Assembly (NCBI GenBank): GCA_031277535.1
Contig: JAITMD010000019.1
Location: 248,001-312,000 of the forward strand
Length of the DNA stretch: 64,000 bases
Reading direction: 5' to 3'
Source of the DNA: Flavobacteriaceae bacterium
GTDB taxonomy: Bacteria > Bacteroidota > Bacteroidia > Flavobacteriales > Flavobacteriaceae
The position numbers were made by a program, and so were the translations under genes. Below are positions 28,377-36,527 of this stretch, one piece after another. How positions within the stretch are numbered: position 1 is the first letter of the stretch; every line of letters starts with the position of its first letter. The notes beneath the pieces were generated by a model, which made no database searches, had not been told where the DNA came from, and worked only from the letters and a program-made list of their open reading frames with translations.

Positions 28377-28862
28377 ATGTATAAACCATTTGAAGAAATG
28401 CCTGACCATTCGAGAGTTTGGATTTACCAATCTAATCGAAAGTTCTCTGATGAAGAGGTTCAGGATATAGATAAAGTGCTTGCAACATTCGTAGAAGAAT
28501 GGGCTGCGCACGCAACACCACTTGAAGCATCGTACCAAATAAAATACAATCGCTTTATTATTTTGGCTGTTGATCAAGAAGTACATCCAGCATCTGGATG
28601 TTCGATTGATGCCTCAGTACAGGTGATACAAGAAATTGAAAAGAAGTACAATGTTGACTTGTTGGACAAGATGAATGTAACGTATAAAACTGGTGAATTT
28701 ATCGCGTTTAAAACTTTAATAGAATTTAAAACGCTTGTAAAATCAAAAGCTGTATCAGCTAATACGATTGTATTCAATAATTTAGTTAATGATTTAGGAG
28801 AATTTAGAGAATTTTGGGAAGTTCCTGCTGAGGAAAGTTGGCATTCACGCTTTTTTAAATAG
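28377..28862 (+). CDS. Conserved Bacteroidota protein following the Fe-S pair
   Basis: 161 residues, soluble, beginning MYKPFEEMPDHSRVWIYQSNR. This family is, from memory, often labelled ABC transporter ATPase in databases. I see no Walker A (GxxxxGKS/T), signature or Walker B motif, and the label should not be carried over. A histidine/Cys pair (HPASGCSID) and Trp-rich termini are conserved-looking. It is 2 bp downstream of the CCG gene and ends before a terminator, so it probably acts with that redox module. Confidence 0.8.
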   Translation: MYKPFEEMPDHSRVWIYQSNRKFSDEEVQDIDKVLATFVEEWAAHATPLEASYQIKYNRFIILAVDQEVHPASGCSIDASVQVIQEIEKKYNVDLLDKMNVTYKTGEFIAFKTLIEFKTLVKSKAVSANTIVFNNLVNDLGEFREFWEVPAEESWHSRFFK

Positions 28863-28891
28863 AATCTAATACCTATTTTTACAATATCAAA

Positions 28892-28929
28892 ATCATCATC
28901 AAATATAGACTTTGATGGTGATTTTTTTT
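28892..28929 (+). terminator. Terminator of the Fe-S operon
   Basis: ATCATCATCAAA at 28892-28903 pairs with TTTGATGGTGAT at 28911-28922 (one G-U pair), followed by eight T residues. Confidence 0.85.
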
Positions 28930-28947
28930 GCACTAATAAAACATTAA

Positions 28948-31827
28948 ATGAAGAAAATAACTTTACTACTGTTGCTTGCAGCAGGTTCTGTTTTTGCTCA
29001 AAAGACAACAGGACTTGCAGATAAAAAAGCTTGGACAGATAGTGTATATAATTCCTTATCTACCGAGCAGAGAATAGGACAGTTATTTATGGTGGCAGCT
29101 TATTCTAATAAGAATGAAGCACACTTTAAAAGCTTAGACAAATTAGTACAGGAACAGCAAGTAGGTGGTGTAATCTTTTTTCAAGGTGGCCCTGTTAGAC
29201 AAGCAGTGCTAAACAATAGATTGCAAGCATTGAGTAAAGTACCTATGTTGGTGGGGATTGATGGTGAATGGGGACTAAGTATGCGCTTAGATTCTACTTA
29301 TCGCTTTCCTTTTAATATGACTTTAGGAGCTGTGCAAGATTTGTCTTTAATTGAATCATTAGGAAAAGCAACTGCTAAACAAGCGAAGCGTTTGGGTATT
29401 CAGTTCAACTTCGGACCTGTAGTTGATGTGAATATCAATCCGGCTAATCCAATTATTGGCGTGCGTTCTTATGGTGAAACAAGAGAAATTGTAAGCAGCA
29501 GAGCAGTGGCATTTACAAAGGGATATCAAAGTGAAGGATTGTTTGCTACCGCAAAACATTTCCCAGGACATGGAGATACATCTACAGATTCTCATCACAG
29601 TTTACCTGTTATTTCGTTTGACAAGGATCGAATGAATAAAGTGGAGCTGTATCCTTATAAAGAGTTGATTAAAAATGATTTATCCAGTGTAATGGTTGCT
29701 CACTTAAATGTGTCTGCCTTTGAACCAGATGATAAATTGCCAAGTTCGTTATCTTACAATATTGTGACTAAATTACTAAGAGAGGAATTGGGATTTGAAG
29801 GGTTAATTTTTACGGATGCTTTAAATATGAAAGCAGCTGCAAATTATTTAAAACCTGGTGAGGTGGATTTGGCAGCATTTAAGGCAGGTAACGATTTATT
29901 GCTGTTTCCAGAGGATGTACCTACAGCGGCAGCAAAGATAAAAGCAGCTTTAGAAGCAGGAGAAATAACAGAAGAGCGTTTGGCTTATTCTGTAAAAAAG
30001 ATTTTAGAGTATAAGTATAAGGCAGGAGTAACGAAGTTTAAACCTGTTGAAAAAGCAAATCTGGTAGAAGATTTGAATGCATCAGAATACGATGATTTGA
30101 ATACAAAGTTGTTTGCAGAAGCTATGACTTTGGTGAAGAATGAGGATCATATTTTACCGATAAAGCATTTGGAAAAAGAAAAGATTGCTTATTTGAAATT
30201 GGGAGATGATGATGGAAGTAACTTTTTGACAATGTTGAGCAATTATACAGATGTACAAGAAATCACGCCAACACAAATTGATAGTTTACCTCAGAATACT
30301 ACATTAATTGTAGGATACCACAAAGGAGATAGTCCTTGGAAAAATCACAATCTATCTGATGGAGAGAAGCAACTAATAAAACGTGCAGGAGAAAAATATA
30401 AAACAATCTTAGTATCGTTTGCAAAACCGTATGCTTTATCTTCTTTAGTTAATCCTGAAAGATTATCAGCAGTAGTGGTTGCTTACCAAAATAATAAGTT
30501 TGCTAATAGTGCAGCAGCACAGCTTATTTTTGGAGCAATTGGAGCAAAAGGAAAATTACCTGTGTCGATTGGGAATTACTATACTGTAGGATCTGGTTTA
30601 AAAACGAAACCGATGAAGCGTTTAGGATTCAATACGCCAGGAAATGAAGGAATGGATGATAAGAAGTTACAAGAGATTGATCAATTGGCGGAAAAGGCGA
30701 TTAAAGATAAATTAACGCCAGGGTTGCAGGTAGTTATTGCACGCCATGGAAATGTTATTTATCAAAAGTCTTTTGGTTATCATACGTATGCTAAACAAAC
30801 GAAAGTACAAAATACTGATTTGTATGATTTGGCATCATTGACGAAGATTTTGGGAAGTTTACCTATTTTAATGAAACTATATGATAGTGGGAAAATTAGG
30901 ATGGACTCGAAATTAGGTGATTTGGTTCCAGTGTTTAAACATACAGATAAGGCTAATATCACTTTCAAAGAATTGATGTTACATCAGGCAGGATTAGTAG
31001 CTTGGATTCCTTTTTACAAAGCGACATTAGATGCTAATAATAAACCTGACCCTAAGTGGTATAGTGTACATTATTCTGAAGAGTTTCCTACCCAGGTGAG
31101 TGAAAACTTGTATCTGAAAAAGGATTATACAGCTATTATGTTGCAAACAATAGCAGATTCTAAATTGGACGCTAAGAAGGAATATAAGTACAGTGATTTA
31201 GGCTTTATTGCTTTAAAAGAAATGATTGAAGCGAAGTATAAAAAACCGTTGGACGAAGTAATTCAAGAAGAATACTTTAAGAAAATAGGAGCTTCGAGAA
31301 TGACATATAATCCTTTGCAAAAGTTTGATCAGGATGTAATTCCTCCAACAGAAGAAGATAAATATTATCGCTATACAACAGTACAAGGATATGTACATGA
31401 TATGGGGGCAGCCATGCAAGGTGGAGTAGCTGGACATGCAGGACTATTTGGAACAGCTTTGGATGTAGCAAAAATGATGCAGATGTATATGAATGAAGGA
31501 GAGTATGGAGAGGATAATTTCTTTTCTAATAGAACCTTTGAAACATTTAATGATTGTGTAAACTGTAAGGAGGGAAGTAGAAGAGGGATAGGTTTTGATA
31601 AGCCACAAAAACCTGGAACTGCTGGACCTACATGTGGATGTGCTTCTTTAGTCAGCTTTGGGCATACAGGATTTACTGGAACAATTGCTTGGGCAGATCC
31701 AAAAGAAGAATTAGTCTATGTGTTTTTATCTAATCGTTCGTATCCAGATTCTAATGTAAATAATCTGTCGAAACAAAACGTAAGAGAGAAAATTCAGAAA
31801 GTAATTTATGACGCTATTGTGAAATAA
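28948..31827 (+). CDS. Exported GH3 beta-N-acetylglucosaminidase fused to a class C beta-lactamase-like domain
   Basis: 959 residues with a signal peptide (1-17). The GH3 barrel (about 35-360) carries the NagZ-type motif KHFPGHGDTSTDSHH, whose His/Asp pair acts as general acid/base in GH3 N-acetylglucosaminidases, and FTDALNMKAA with the nucleophile Asp. A GH3 C-terminal sandwich spans about 385-555. A serine beta-lactamase/DD-peptidase-like domain (about 570-955) has SLTK (SxxK), YSD (Tyr motif) and HTG (KTG equivalent). A cell-wall turnover role (GlcNAc removal plus peptide or ester hydrolysis) is inferred from the two folds. It is monocistronic between two terminators. Confidence 0.92.
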   Translation: MKKITLLLLLAAGSVFAQKTTGLADKKAWTDSVYNSLSTEQRIGQLFMVAAYSNKNEAHFKSLDKLVQEQQVGGVIFFQGGPVRQAVLNNRLQALSKVPMLVGIDGEWGLSMRLDSTYRFPFNMTLGAVQDLSLIESLGKATAKQAKRLGIQFNFGPVVDVNINPANPIIGVRSYGETREIVSSRAVAFTKGYQSEGLFATAKHFPGHGDTSTDSHHSLPVISFDKDRMNKVELYPYKELIKNDLSSVMVAHLNVSAFEPDDKLPSSLSYNIVTKLLREELGFEGLIFTDALNMKAAANYLKPGEVDLAAFKAGNDLLLFPEDVPTAAAKIKAALEAGEITEERLAYSVKKILEYKYKAGVTKFKPVEKANLVEDLNASEYDDLNTKLFAEAMTLVKNEDHILPIKHLEKEKIAYLKLGDDDGSNFLTMLSNYTDVQEITPTQIDSLPQNTTLIVGYHKGDSPWKNHNLSDGEKQLIKRAGEKYKTILVSFAKPYALSSLVNPERLSAVVVAYQNNKFANSAAAQLIFGAIGAKGKLPVSIGNYYTVGSGLKTKPMKRLGFNTPGNEGMDDKKLQEIDQLAEKAIKDKLTPGLQVVIARHGNVIYQKSFGYHTYAKQTKVQNTDLYDLASLTKILGSLPILMKLYDSGKIRMDSKLGDLVPVFKHTDKANITFKELMLHQAGLVAWIPFYKATLDANNKPDPKWYSVHYSEEFPTQVSENLYLKKDYTAIMLQTIADSKLDAKKEYKYSDLGFIALKEMIEAKYKKPLDEVIQEEYFKKIGASRMTYNPLQKFDQDVIPPTEEDKYYRYTTVQGYVHDMGAAMQGGVAGHAGLFGTALDVAKMMQMYMNEGEYGEDNFFSNRTFETFNDCVNCKEGSRRGIGFDKPQKPGTAGPTCGCASLVSFGHTGFTGTIAWADPKEELVYVFLSNRSYPDSNVNNLSKQNVREKIQKVIYDAIVK

Positions 31828-31832
31828 AAGAT

Positions 31833-31878
31833 AAAACAAAATACCTCAAGGAAGTTCCCTTGAGGTATTTTGTTTTTA
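31833..31878 (+). terminator. Rho-independent terminator of the GH3 fusion gene
   Basis: A 19-bp stem (31833-31851 with 31858-31876) has a 6-nt loop and a T-rich end. It lies 5 bp after the stop. Confidence 0.93.
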
Positions 31879-32041
31879 AGCCGATTTTATATCTTTCTAA
31901 AAACTTTATTGTTTACTTGTAGTATCGATTGATAAAGGCAATGTATGGGATTATTACTGTTTTAATAGATCAATTAAAGGTTGTCTGTATTCGCTGTCTT
32001 TTTCAGAGAAATAAATAAGATTTTTATCAAATGGTAAAAGA

Positions 32042-32203
32042 ATGAAAATTACAGAAAAAGCCAAAATAGATGTTTATATGCCAAAGGAAAATATAACACC
32101 TGAACTATTACAAACTTGGAATAATAAATTAAGTGAAACATATAAATTGTTTGGGAATAAAATTGAATTTGAGATTAAATCATTAGAAGAATTTATTAAA
32201 TAG
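32042..32203 (+). CDS. Small hypothetical protein of 53 residues
   Basis: An ATG at 32042 opens a 53-residue frame (MKITEKAKIDVYMPKEN...SLEEFIK), ending TAG at 32201-32203, 7 bp before the next gene. It is AT-rich, with Lys/Glu/Ile bias like its neighbours. It could be an intact small gene or the tail of a lost toxin module. No family recognised. Confidence 0.45.
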   Translation: MKITEKAKIDVYMPKENITPELLQTWNNKLSETYKLFGNKIEFEIKSLEEFIK

Positions 32204-32210
32204 AATAGAT

Positions 32211-32663
32211 ATGGTTAATATAGAAAAAGTGAGAGAATTATATATTGCGAGTGATAAATTTGACACGTTTAATAAAAGTAGTTTAAAAAAATTATCCTAT
32301 GAAAAATGGGAAAAATACATAGATAATCATAATCAATTTGTTTGGTATGATGATACAAAAGAGGCAAAAGAAGCTTTGCAAAATATTGAAAAAATACCAA
32401 AAGATTTTCAACAATCTTTTTTAAACAGTTTTGGTAAAACGAGATGTTATAAAGATTACGACATTAAAAAGAATATTTATAATATTTCAATTGCTTTTTA
32501 TGAAGAGTTAAAAAGAGTTACAATTTGTTTTGAAAATAAACCAAAAATTGCTGAGTTGAAATTATTTTTAGAGATGGCAAATTATTTAGGAGCATTGTTA
32601 TTAATTGATGGTACAGAAATTATAGATGATAATGTGATAAAAGCTTTGGAGCAAGAAAAATAA
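32211..32663 (+). CDS. Hypothetical soluble protein, possible immunity protein
   Basis: 150 residues, charged and helical, without signal peptide or membrane segments. Notable segments are YEKWEKYIDNHNQFVWYDDTKEAKEALQNI and KPKIAELKLFLEMANYLGALLLIDGTEII. The family is not recognised. Size, composition and the following debris of a large surface protein resemble an immunity gene in a polymorphic-toxin cassette (inference). The TAA stop at 32661-32663 is in the same frame as the fragment that follows. Confidence 0.6.
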   Translation: MVNIEKVRELYIASDKFDTFNKSSLKKLSYEKWEKYIDNHNQFVWYDDTKEAKEALQNIEKIPKDFQQSFLNSFGKTRCYKDYDIKKNIYNISIAFYEELKRVTICFENKPKIAELKLFLEMANYLGALLLIDGTEIIDDNVIKALEQEK

Positions 32664-33383
32664 AATAGCGTTTACTTAGTAAAGTATGTTCAATCAGAGG
32701 GAATCAAGATAAATCCAAACATAGGAGAGATAGTTGTAACAGGTAAAGAAGGAGATACATTAACTTTCCCCAAAGACAAGGATACAGTTATTACTGATAG
32801 TAAGAATAATGTTTATTATGTAGACAAAGAAGGTAAGGTATCAGGTCCTACTAAACAAGCAGAAGGAGGAAAACCAAGTCCAGCTAATACCGATGGAGTA
32901 GATAAAAACGGAGAAGTTAAAGAGTTTATTGCTAAGGGAATCTCTATAAGCTTTGAGTCAGAAACTCTATTTGATAAAGTAACATACCAAAAAGCATTAA
33001 CCAAAGACTACAAAAAAGTGGGCGGAAACTTCTTGCCGTTTAAAGGAGTAATTAATGGAAAAGAAGGTAGTCTAATTGCTAAGGTCAACTTAACTGACAG
33101 TAGTATTGCCATTGATAGTTTAGTGTTTAAAACCAGCGCAGGAGCTAAGATTCAAGCCAAACGCATTGCAAATACCAATGACTTTGAGTTAACAGTCAAA
33201 GGAATGCAGTCAAACGCAATAGAAGAAGTACAAGCAAGTATTAAGCAAGGAGAGAAGTACAAAGTAGCAGGTGCGTTTAAATTGGTACACATGAATACTC
33301 ATACTGTAGAGTTGCGATTAGTACCTACTTCGAGTTCGATTGACATAAACAAAGTTATGAAGAGTTTAATAAATTTAAACTGA
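32664..33383 (+). pseudogene. Start-less fragment of a large secreted/polymorphic-toxin-type protein
   Basis: Open for 239 codons directly after the TAA of the preceding gene and in the same frame, with no ATG before residue 200. An internal GTG at 33018 is the only obvious in-frame start. The translation is coherent protein: VVTGKEGDTLTFPKDKDTVI, a Gly/Pro/Lys linker (EGGKPSPANTDG), then a beta-rich module from KGISISFESETLFD through SLVFKTSAGAKIQAKR to HTVELRLVP. That style belongs to repeat modules of very large secreted Flavobacteriia proteins. I read it as a displaced internal segment left by recombination at a toxin locus. It ends at TGA 33381-33383. Confidence 0.6.
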
Positions 33384-33441
33384 TGGTAGAGGCTGGTAAT
33401 GTTTAGATTATAATACTTGTCTTAAGGAATAGATATGCATA

Positions 33442-33939
33442 ATGATTAAGCCAGTATTTAATAGATGCTGTTTTTTTTTATCGAAATTAGTAACTTCACA
33501 GATTAAGACAATAAATCTACCTTTTGCAGATTTAATAACAGGTGGCTTCACTCACTCAGATCAGATACATCTGTTGCGTGTAGGACCAAATGGTAAAAAG
33601 ATTATAGCAGATGATTTGTTTGTTAAATTAGTAAAATACGATAAAGGAAGACCATATTATAGAGGTGTAATAAGCGATAGTAAGTTAAGTAGTGGTTCGC
33701 CATGGACAGATAATCAAAAGAGTGAATTGATTAATATTTTTAGAGATGATAAGATTAGAGAGTTTATTGAATTTGAGGTGAGAACGAATAATGATTTTTT
33801 AATAAAAAATGGAGCTCCTAATGGCTTCTCAACAAAAACAAAGATAAGGGTTTATCGTGAGGATGTTTACAAGATAATAAGTGAAGGTGATAATATTAAA
33901 GTACCACCTTTAAAAATGAACACAAGTAATTTTAGATAA
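33442..33939 (+). CDS. Hypothetical protein, possible detached toxin C-terminal domain
   Basis: 165 residues from ATG 33442 (an in-frame stop lies at 33430). The first 30 residues look like read-in sequence. The rest is a compact domain rich in charged and aromatic residues (HLLRVGPNGKKIIADDLFV, VKYDKGRPYYRGVI, GFSTKTKIRVYREDVYKII). No family or catalytic motif recognised. It is followed 1 bp later by another gene, the usual toxin-immunity arrangement, so I infer a toxin tail cut off from its delivery module. Confidence 0.5.
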   Translation: MIKPVFNRCCFFLSKLVTSQIKTINLPFADLITGGFTHSDQIHLLRVGPNGKKIIADDLFVKLVKYDKGRPYYRGVISDSKLSSGSPWTDNQKSELINIFRDDKIREFIEFEVRTNNDFLIKNGAPNGFSTKTKIRVYREDVYKIISEGDNIKVPPLKMNTSNFR

Positions 33940-33940
33940 A

Positions 33941-34630
33941 ATGTATACAAAATATATCAGTGATATTGATCGATTTTTAATTAATAAAAATTATACTTTA
34001 AATAAGACTTTAGAGCGAGGAAGTGTTGGTTTCAATTACTATAAATGCGAAATTAATGTATTAAATCGTATTGGGTTTATAATTAGTACAAAAGAGAATA
34101 ATATTGTTTTCTGGGGTTTTACTGTTTATATAAATTATCTGCTTCTTGAGGAGATAGTCACTCCAATATTATCTAATAACAATCTTATAGGTAAATCTTT
34201 ACCAAGTGATGTTTATAATTCTTTTTATGGTCAGAATGAATTTGAAATACCAATTATAGATGAGTTATCTTTAAATAATAAAGAAGAAATAGATAGAGTA
34301 AATAATATTTTTTATAATTTCTATGAAGAATCAATTGTTCCATTCTTTGCAAAATGGGACAGTTTAAATACACTTTACGAATTTATAAAAGACAAGACAG
34401 AAGTAGAAGAGTTAGAGTCTATTTTAGGAATATTCTGGCAATTTAAAAAAGCTGCGATATTGAGGTTGTGTAATGATAAAAATTGCCAAGAGTATATCGA
34501 AGCTCTTGTAGAAAAATTTGAGCTGATATTTGAAAGACGTCCTGAAAGTATAGATGTGCAAAGATATTATAATGTAACAAAAGAATTAAAAGAGGTCTTA
34601 GATAAAACAGAACCTGTATACAATGTATAA
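33941..34630 (+). CDS. Hypothetical protein, possible cognate immunity protein
   Basis: 229 residues beginning MYTKYISDIDRFLINKNY, soluble, mainly helical in the second half (EELESILGIFWQFKKAAILRL). It starts 1 bp after the preceding stop. Size and context fit a cytoplasmic immunity partner; the family is not recognised. Base composition is strongly AT-biased compared with the lipid operon that follows. A small hairpin (AGCTCCA 34641-34647 with 34652-34658) lies just downstream. Confidence 0.6.
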   Translation: MYTKYISDIDRFLINKNYTLNKTLERGSVGFNYYKCEINVLNRIGFIISTKENNIVFWGFTVYINYLLLEEIVTPILSNNNLIGKSLPSDVYNSFYGQNEFEIPIIDELSLNNKEEIDRVNNIFYNFYEESIVPFFAKWDSLNTLYEFIKDKTEVEELESILGIFWQFKKAAILRLCNDKNCQEYIEALVEKFELIFERRPESIDVQRYYNVTKELKEVLDKTEPVYNV

Positions 34631-34763
34631 GTATAGAATTAGCTCCATTAGTGGAGCTGTTCTTATACCTCGCAAGATGTACTTGCTCGGGTGGATACTC
34701 TTGGACTTCAATCTTAAAGATTGATTTCGAAAAAATGAAATATTTAGGACGATTAGCAATAAT

Positions 34764-34793
34764 GAAAAAGCCCTTATCACTAAGGGCTTTTTC
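34764..34793. terminator. Bidirectional terminator at the accessory/lipid-operon junction
   Basis: GAAAAAGCCCTTA at 34764-34776 pairs perfectly with TAAGGGCTTTTTC at 34781-34793. It ends 4 bp before the minus-strand lipid operon's final stop and also faces the plus-strand genes to its left. Confidence 0.88.
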
Positions 34794-34796
34794 TAT

Positions 34797-36503
34797 TTAT
34801 GATTTTACAATCTTACCAACAGATACGGTAAAGATACCATAGTTGTCAATAAGCATATTTTGTTTAAACACACTGTTGTAGGCGAATAGCTTGTCTAATT
34901 CATATTGTGAGCGACGACGCATGACCCAGTCTGTGTCTCTGTGACTTTTTAGTACAAAGGCGATTGTCTTTAACTGCGGATGCCAAGGCTGTCCTGTATA
35001 GACAATTACACTGTTGTTGGTTGCAATACTGCTGATTCCCTTGATGGTATTACAAATCATATCATTATCATCAAATAGCTCAAAAATACCTGATATAATT
35101 GTAATATTCGGTTCAAAATTAAATAGCGGATATGTTTTCAAATCAAAACAATCATAATTGGTAAAGCGAATACCTGTTAGGTTGTGTTCCTTGATATAAG
35201 CTTCTCCTACTTCTATATTTGAGCGTTTAAAGTCGTTGACTACGATTTCTGCATCAGGGTATTTTGCCTTGATATCAAATAAGTAATTACCTGTACCACC
35301 TGCTACATCCAATATTTTAATAGGAAGACCTTGTTCTTGTAGCAATTGGACTTGTTTGTCTATTTGTTGTAACAAGTGTACTTTACGTTGACGAATACCT
35401 GTCCACCCAATGGCATTTAGGTAGTTTTTATCCATCATCTTACCAAAGCCTAATTTACCTTGAGGGGTATTCTTATACACATAATCTAAAGATATACCTG
35501 AGTCAAAACCATAGAGTAAACCTAAGCGCATTCCTTCTGATAAAGGACCGATAACACCTAATAGTTTCTTCTGTATTTTATAAGATAGTAATTCTACAGA
35601 AGGTAATAGACCAAATAACATTTGATAATATTCATCTGTTGTAAACTTGTCTGCCTTTAGGTTTATTTTTACTTTAGGAGCAGTAAAGCTCTTTTCCATA
35701 AACTTAGCAATATCTCTATAAACTTGTTCACGTCCTTTTTCAAAAAGAATACCGTGGAAACTCTCTTTCAGAGTTTTGAACTCTCTTAAGTCACTGCTTA
35801 GGTTGTGAAAGAAGCGTTGTTGCCATTTATTTTTAACCACATAGTCTTTTCCTGCAGAGAACACAATAGTTGGTACTGTGATAGCTGCTGCATCATCTAC
35901 TATTCGTTTACCTGCATCTAATAGATCGACAAGCATACGTCCATTGATAAACTTGGTAATCAACGGATCACTGTCATAAGCTACTTGCTGTTCTTTTTCA
36001 TGGGTTAGCACTTTAGATTTCACATAACTGGTAACAATCATATCAGGTTTAAACTTAGTACCCAAGGCAATCATTTCTTTAGCTAAAGGAACATATAGCT
36101 TAATAGAAAAAGCAGGAGCAAGTAGTGCCATTCCCGCGATAGGCACAGCGTAGTCGTGTACCCATGCACTGGCAATTACACCAGCTATACTGTTGGCTAC
36201 AACGAAAGTATCATGATAGTGAATTTGATATTTGTGATTCAAATAATGAGCGAAGGCATCTAAGTCTCTGACATAGTCCATAAAGTTAGGTGATACTTCC
36301 TGCTCTGTATATCCATGACCTCTAAAGTCAAAACTAAATACGTTGTAGTTAGCGAATGGAGCACTTTGAGCAAACTCTGCTAATCGGGCAGAATGCTCGT
36401 GTCCACGGTGTAGGACAATCATTGTCTTTTGTCCTTCTTTGTAATTCCAAGCGCGATAAAATATAGCTGCATTATCAAAACTTGTGAATGTTCCTTCTAT
36501 CAT
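34797..36503 (-). CDS. ynbC: Alpha/beta hydrolase-methyltransferase fusion (YnbC-like)
   Basis: 568 residues in two domains. Residues 1-280 form a monoacylglycerol-lipase-like hydrolase: LHRGHEHSAR (oxyanion region), nucleophile Ser in VVANSIAGVIA (an A-N-S-x-A elbow instead of G-x-S-x-G), Asp in SAGKDYVV and His in ESFHGILFEK. Residues 300-568 form a SAM methyltransferase with ILDVAGGTGNYLFDI as the SAM loop. The fusion matches E. coli YnbC. It is the last gene of a six-gene operon, 24 bp after the PAP2/phosphatase gene. It probably deacylates and/or methylates a lipid made by the pathway; the substrate is unknown. Confidence 0.85.
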   Translation of the reverse strand: MIEGTFTSFDNAAIFYRAWNYKEGQKTMIVLHRGHEHSARLAEFAQSAPFANYNVFSFDFRGHGYTEQEVSPNFMDYVRDLDAFAHYLNHKYQIHYHDTFVVANSIAGVIASAWVHDYAVPIAGMALLAPAFSIKLYVPLAKEMIALGTKFKPDMIVTSYVKSKVLTHEKEQQVAYDSDPLITKFINGRMLVDLLDAGKRIVDDAAAITVPTIVFSAGKDYVVKNKWQQRFFHNLSSDLREFKTLKESFHGILFEKGREQVYRDIAKFMEKSFTAPKVKINLKADKFTTDEYYQMLFGLLPSVELLSYKIQKKLLGVIGPLSEGMRLGLLYGFDSGISLDYVYKNTPQGKLGFGKMMDKNYLNAIGWTGIRQRKVHLLQQIDKQVQLLQEQGLPIKILDVAGGTGNYLFDIKAKYPDAEIVVNDFKRSNIEVGEAYIKEHNLTGIRFTNYDCFDLKTYPLFNFEPNITIISGIFELFDDNDMICNTIKGISSIATNNSVIVYTGQPWHPQLKTIAFVLKSHRDTDWVMRRRSQYELDKLFAYNSVFKQNMLIDNYGIFTVSVGKIVKS

Positions 36504-36527
36504 AGGTTTAGTGTTTTTTATAGCAAT

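Noticed and set aside
28377..28862. ABC transporter ATPase label
   Set aside because: No Walker A, Walker B or LSGGQ-type motif is present in the 161 residues.
34640..34760. Possible small RNA between the immunity-like gene and the terminator
   Set aside because: A small 7-bp hairpin and a 100-nt stretch are present, but I found no promoter element to support an independent RNA.
34651..34842. Open frame of 63 codons with SGGYSWTSILKIDFEKM
   Set aside because: It crosses the strong bidirectional terminator and the end of the ynbC-like gene. A short remnant is possible but not supportable.
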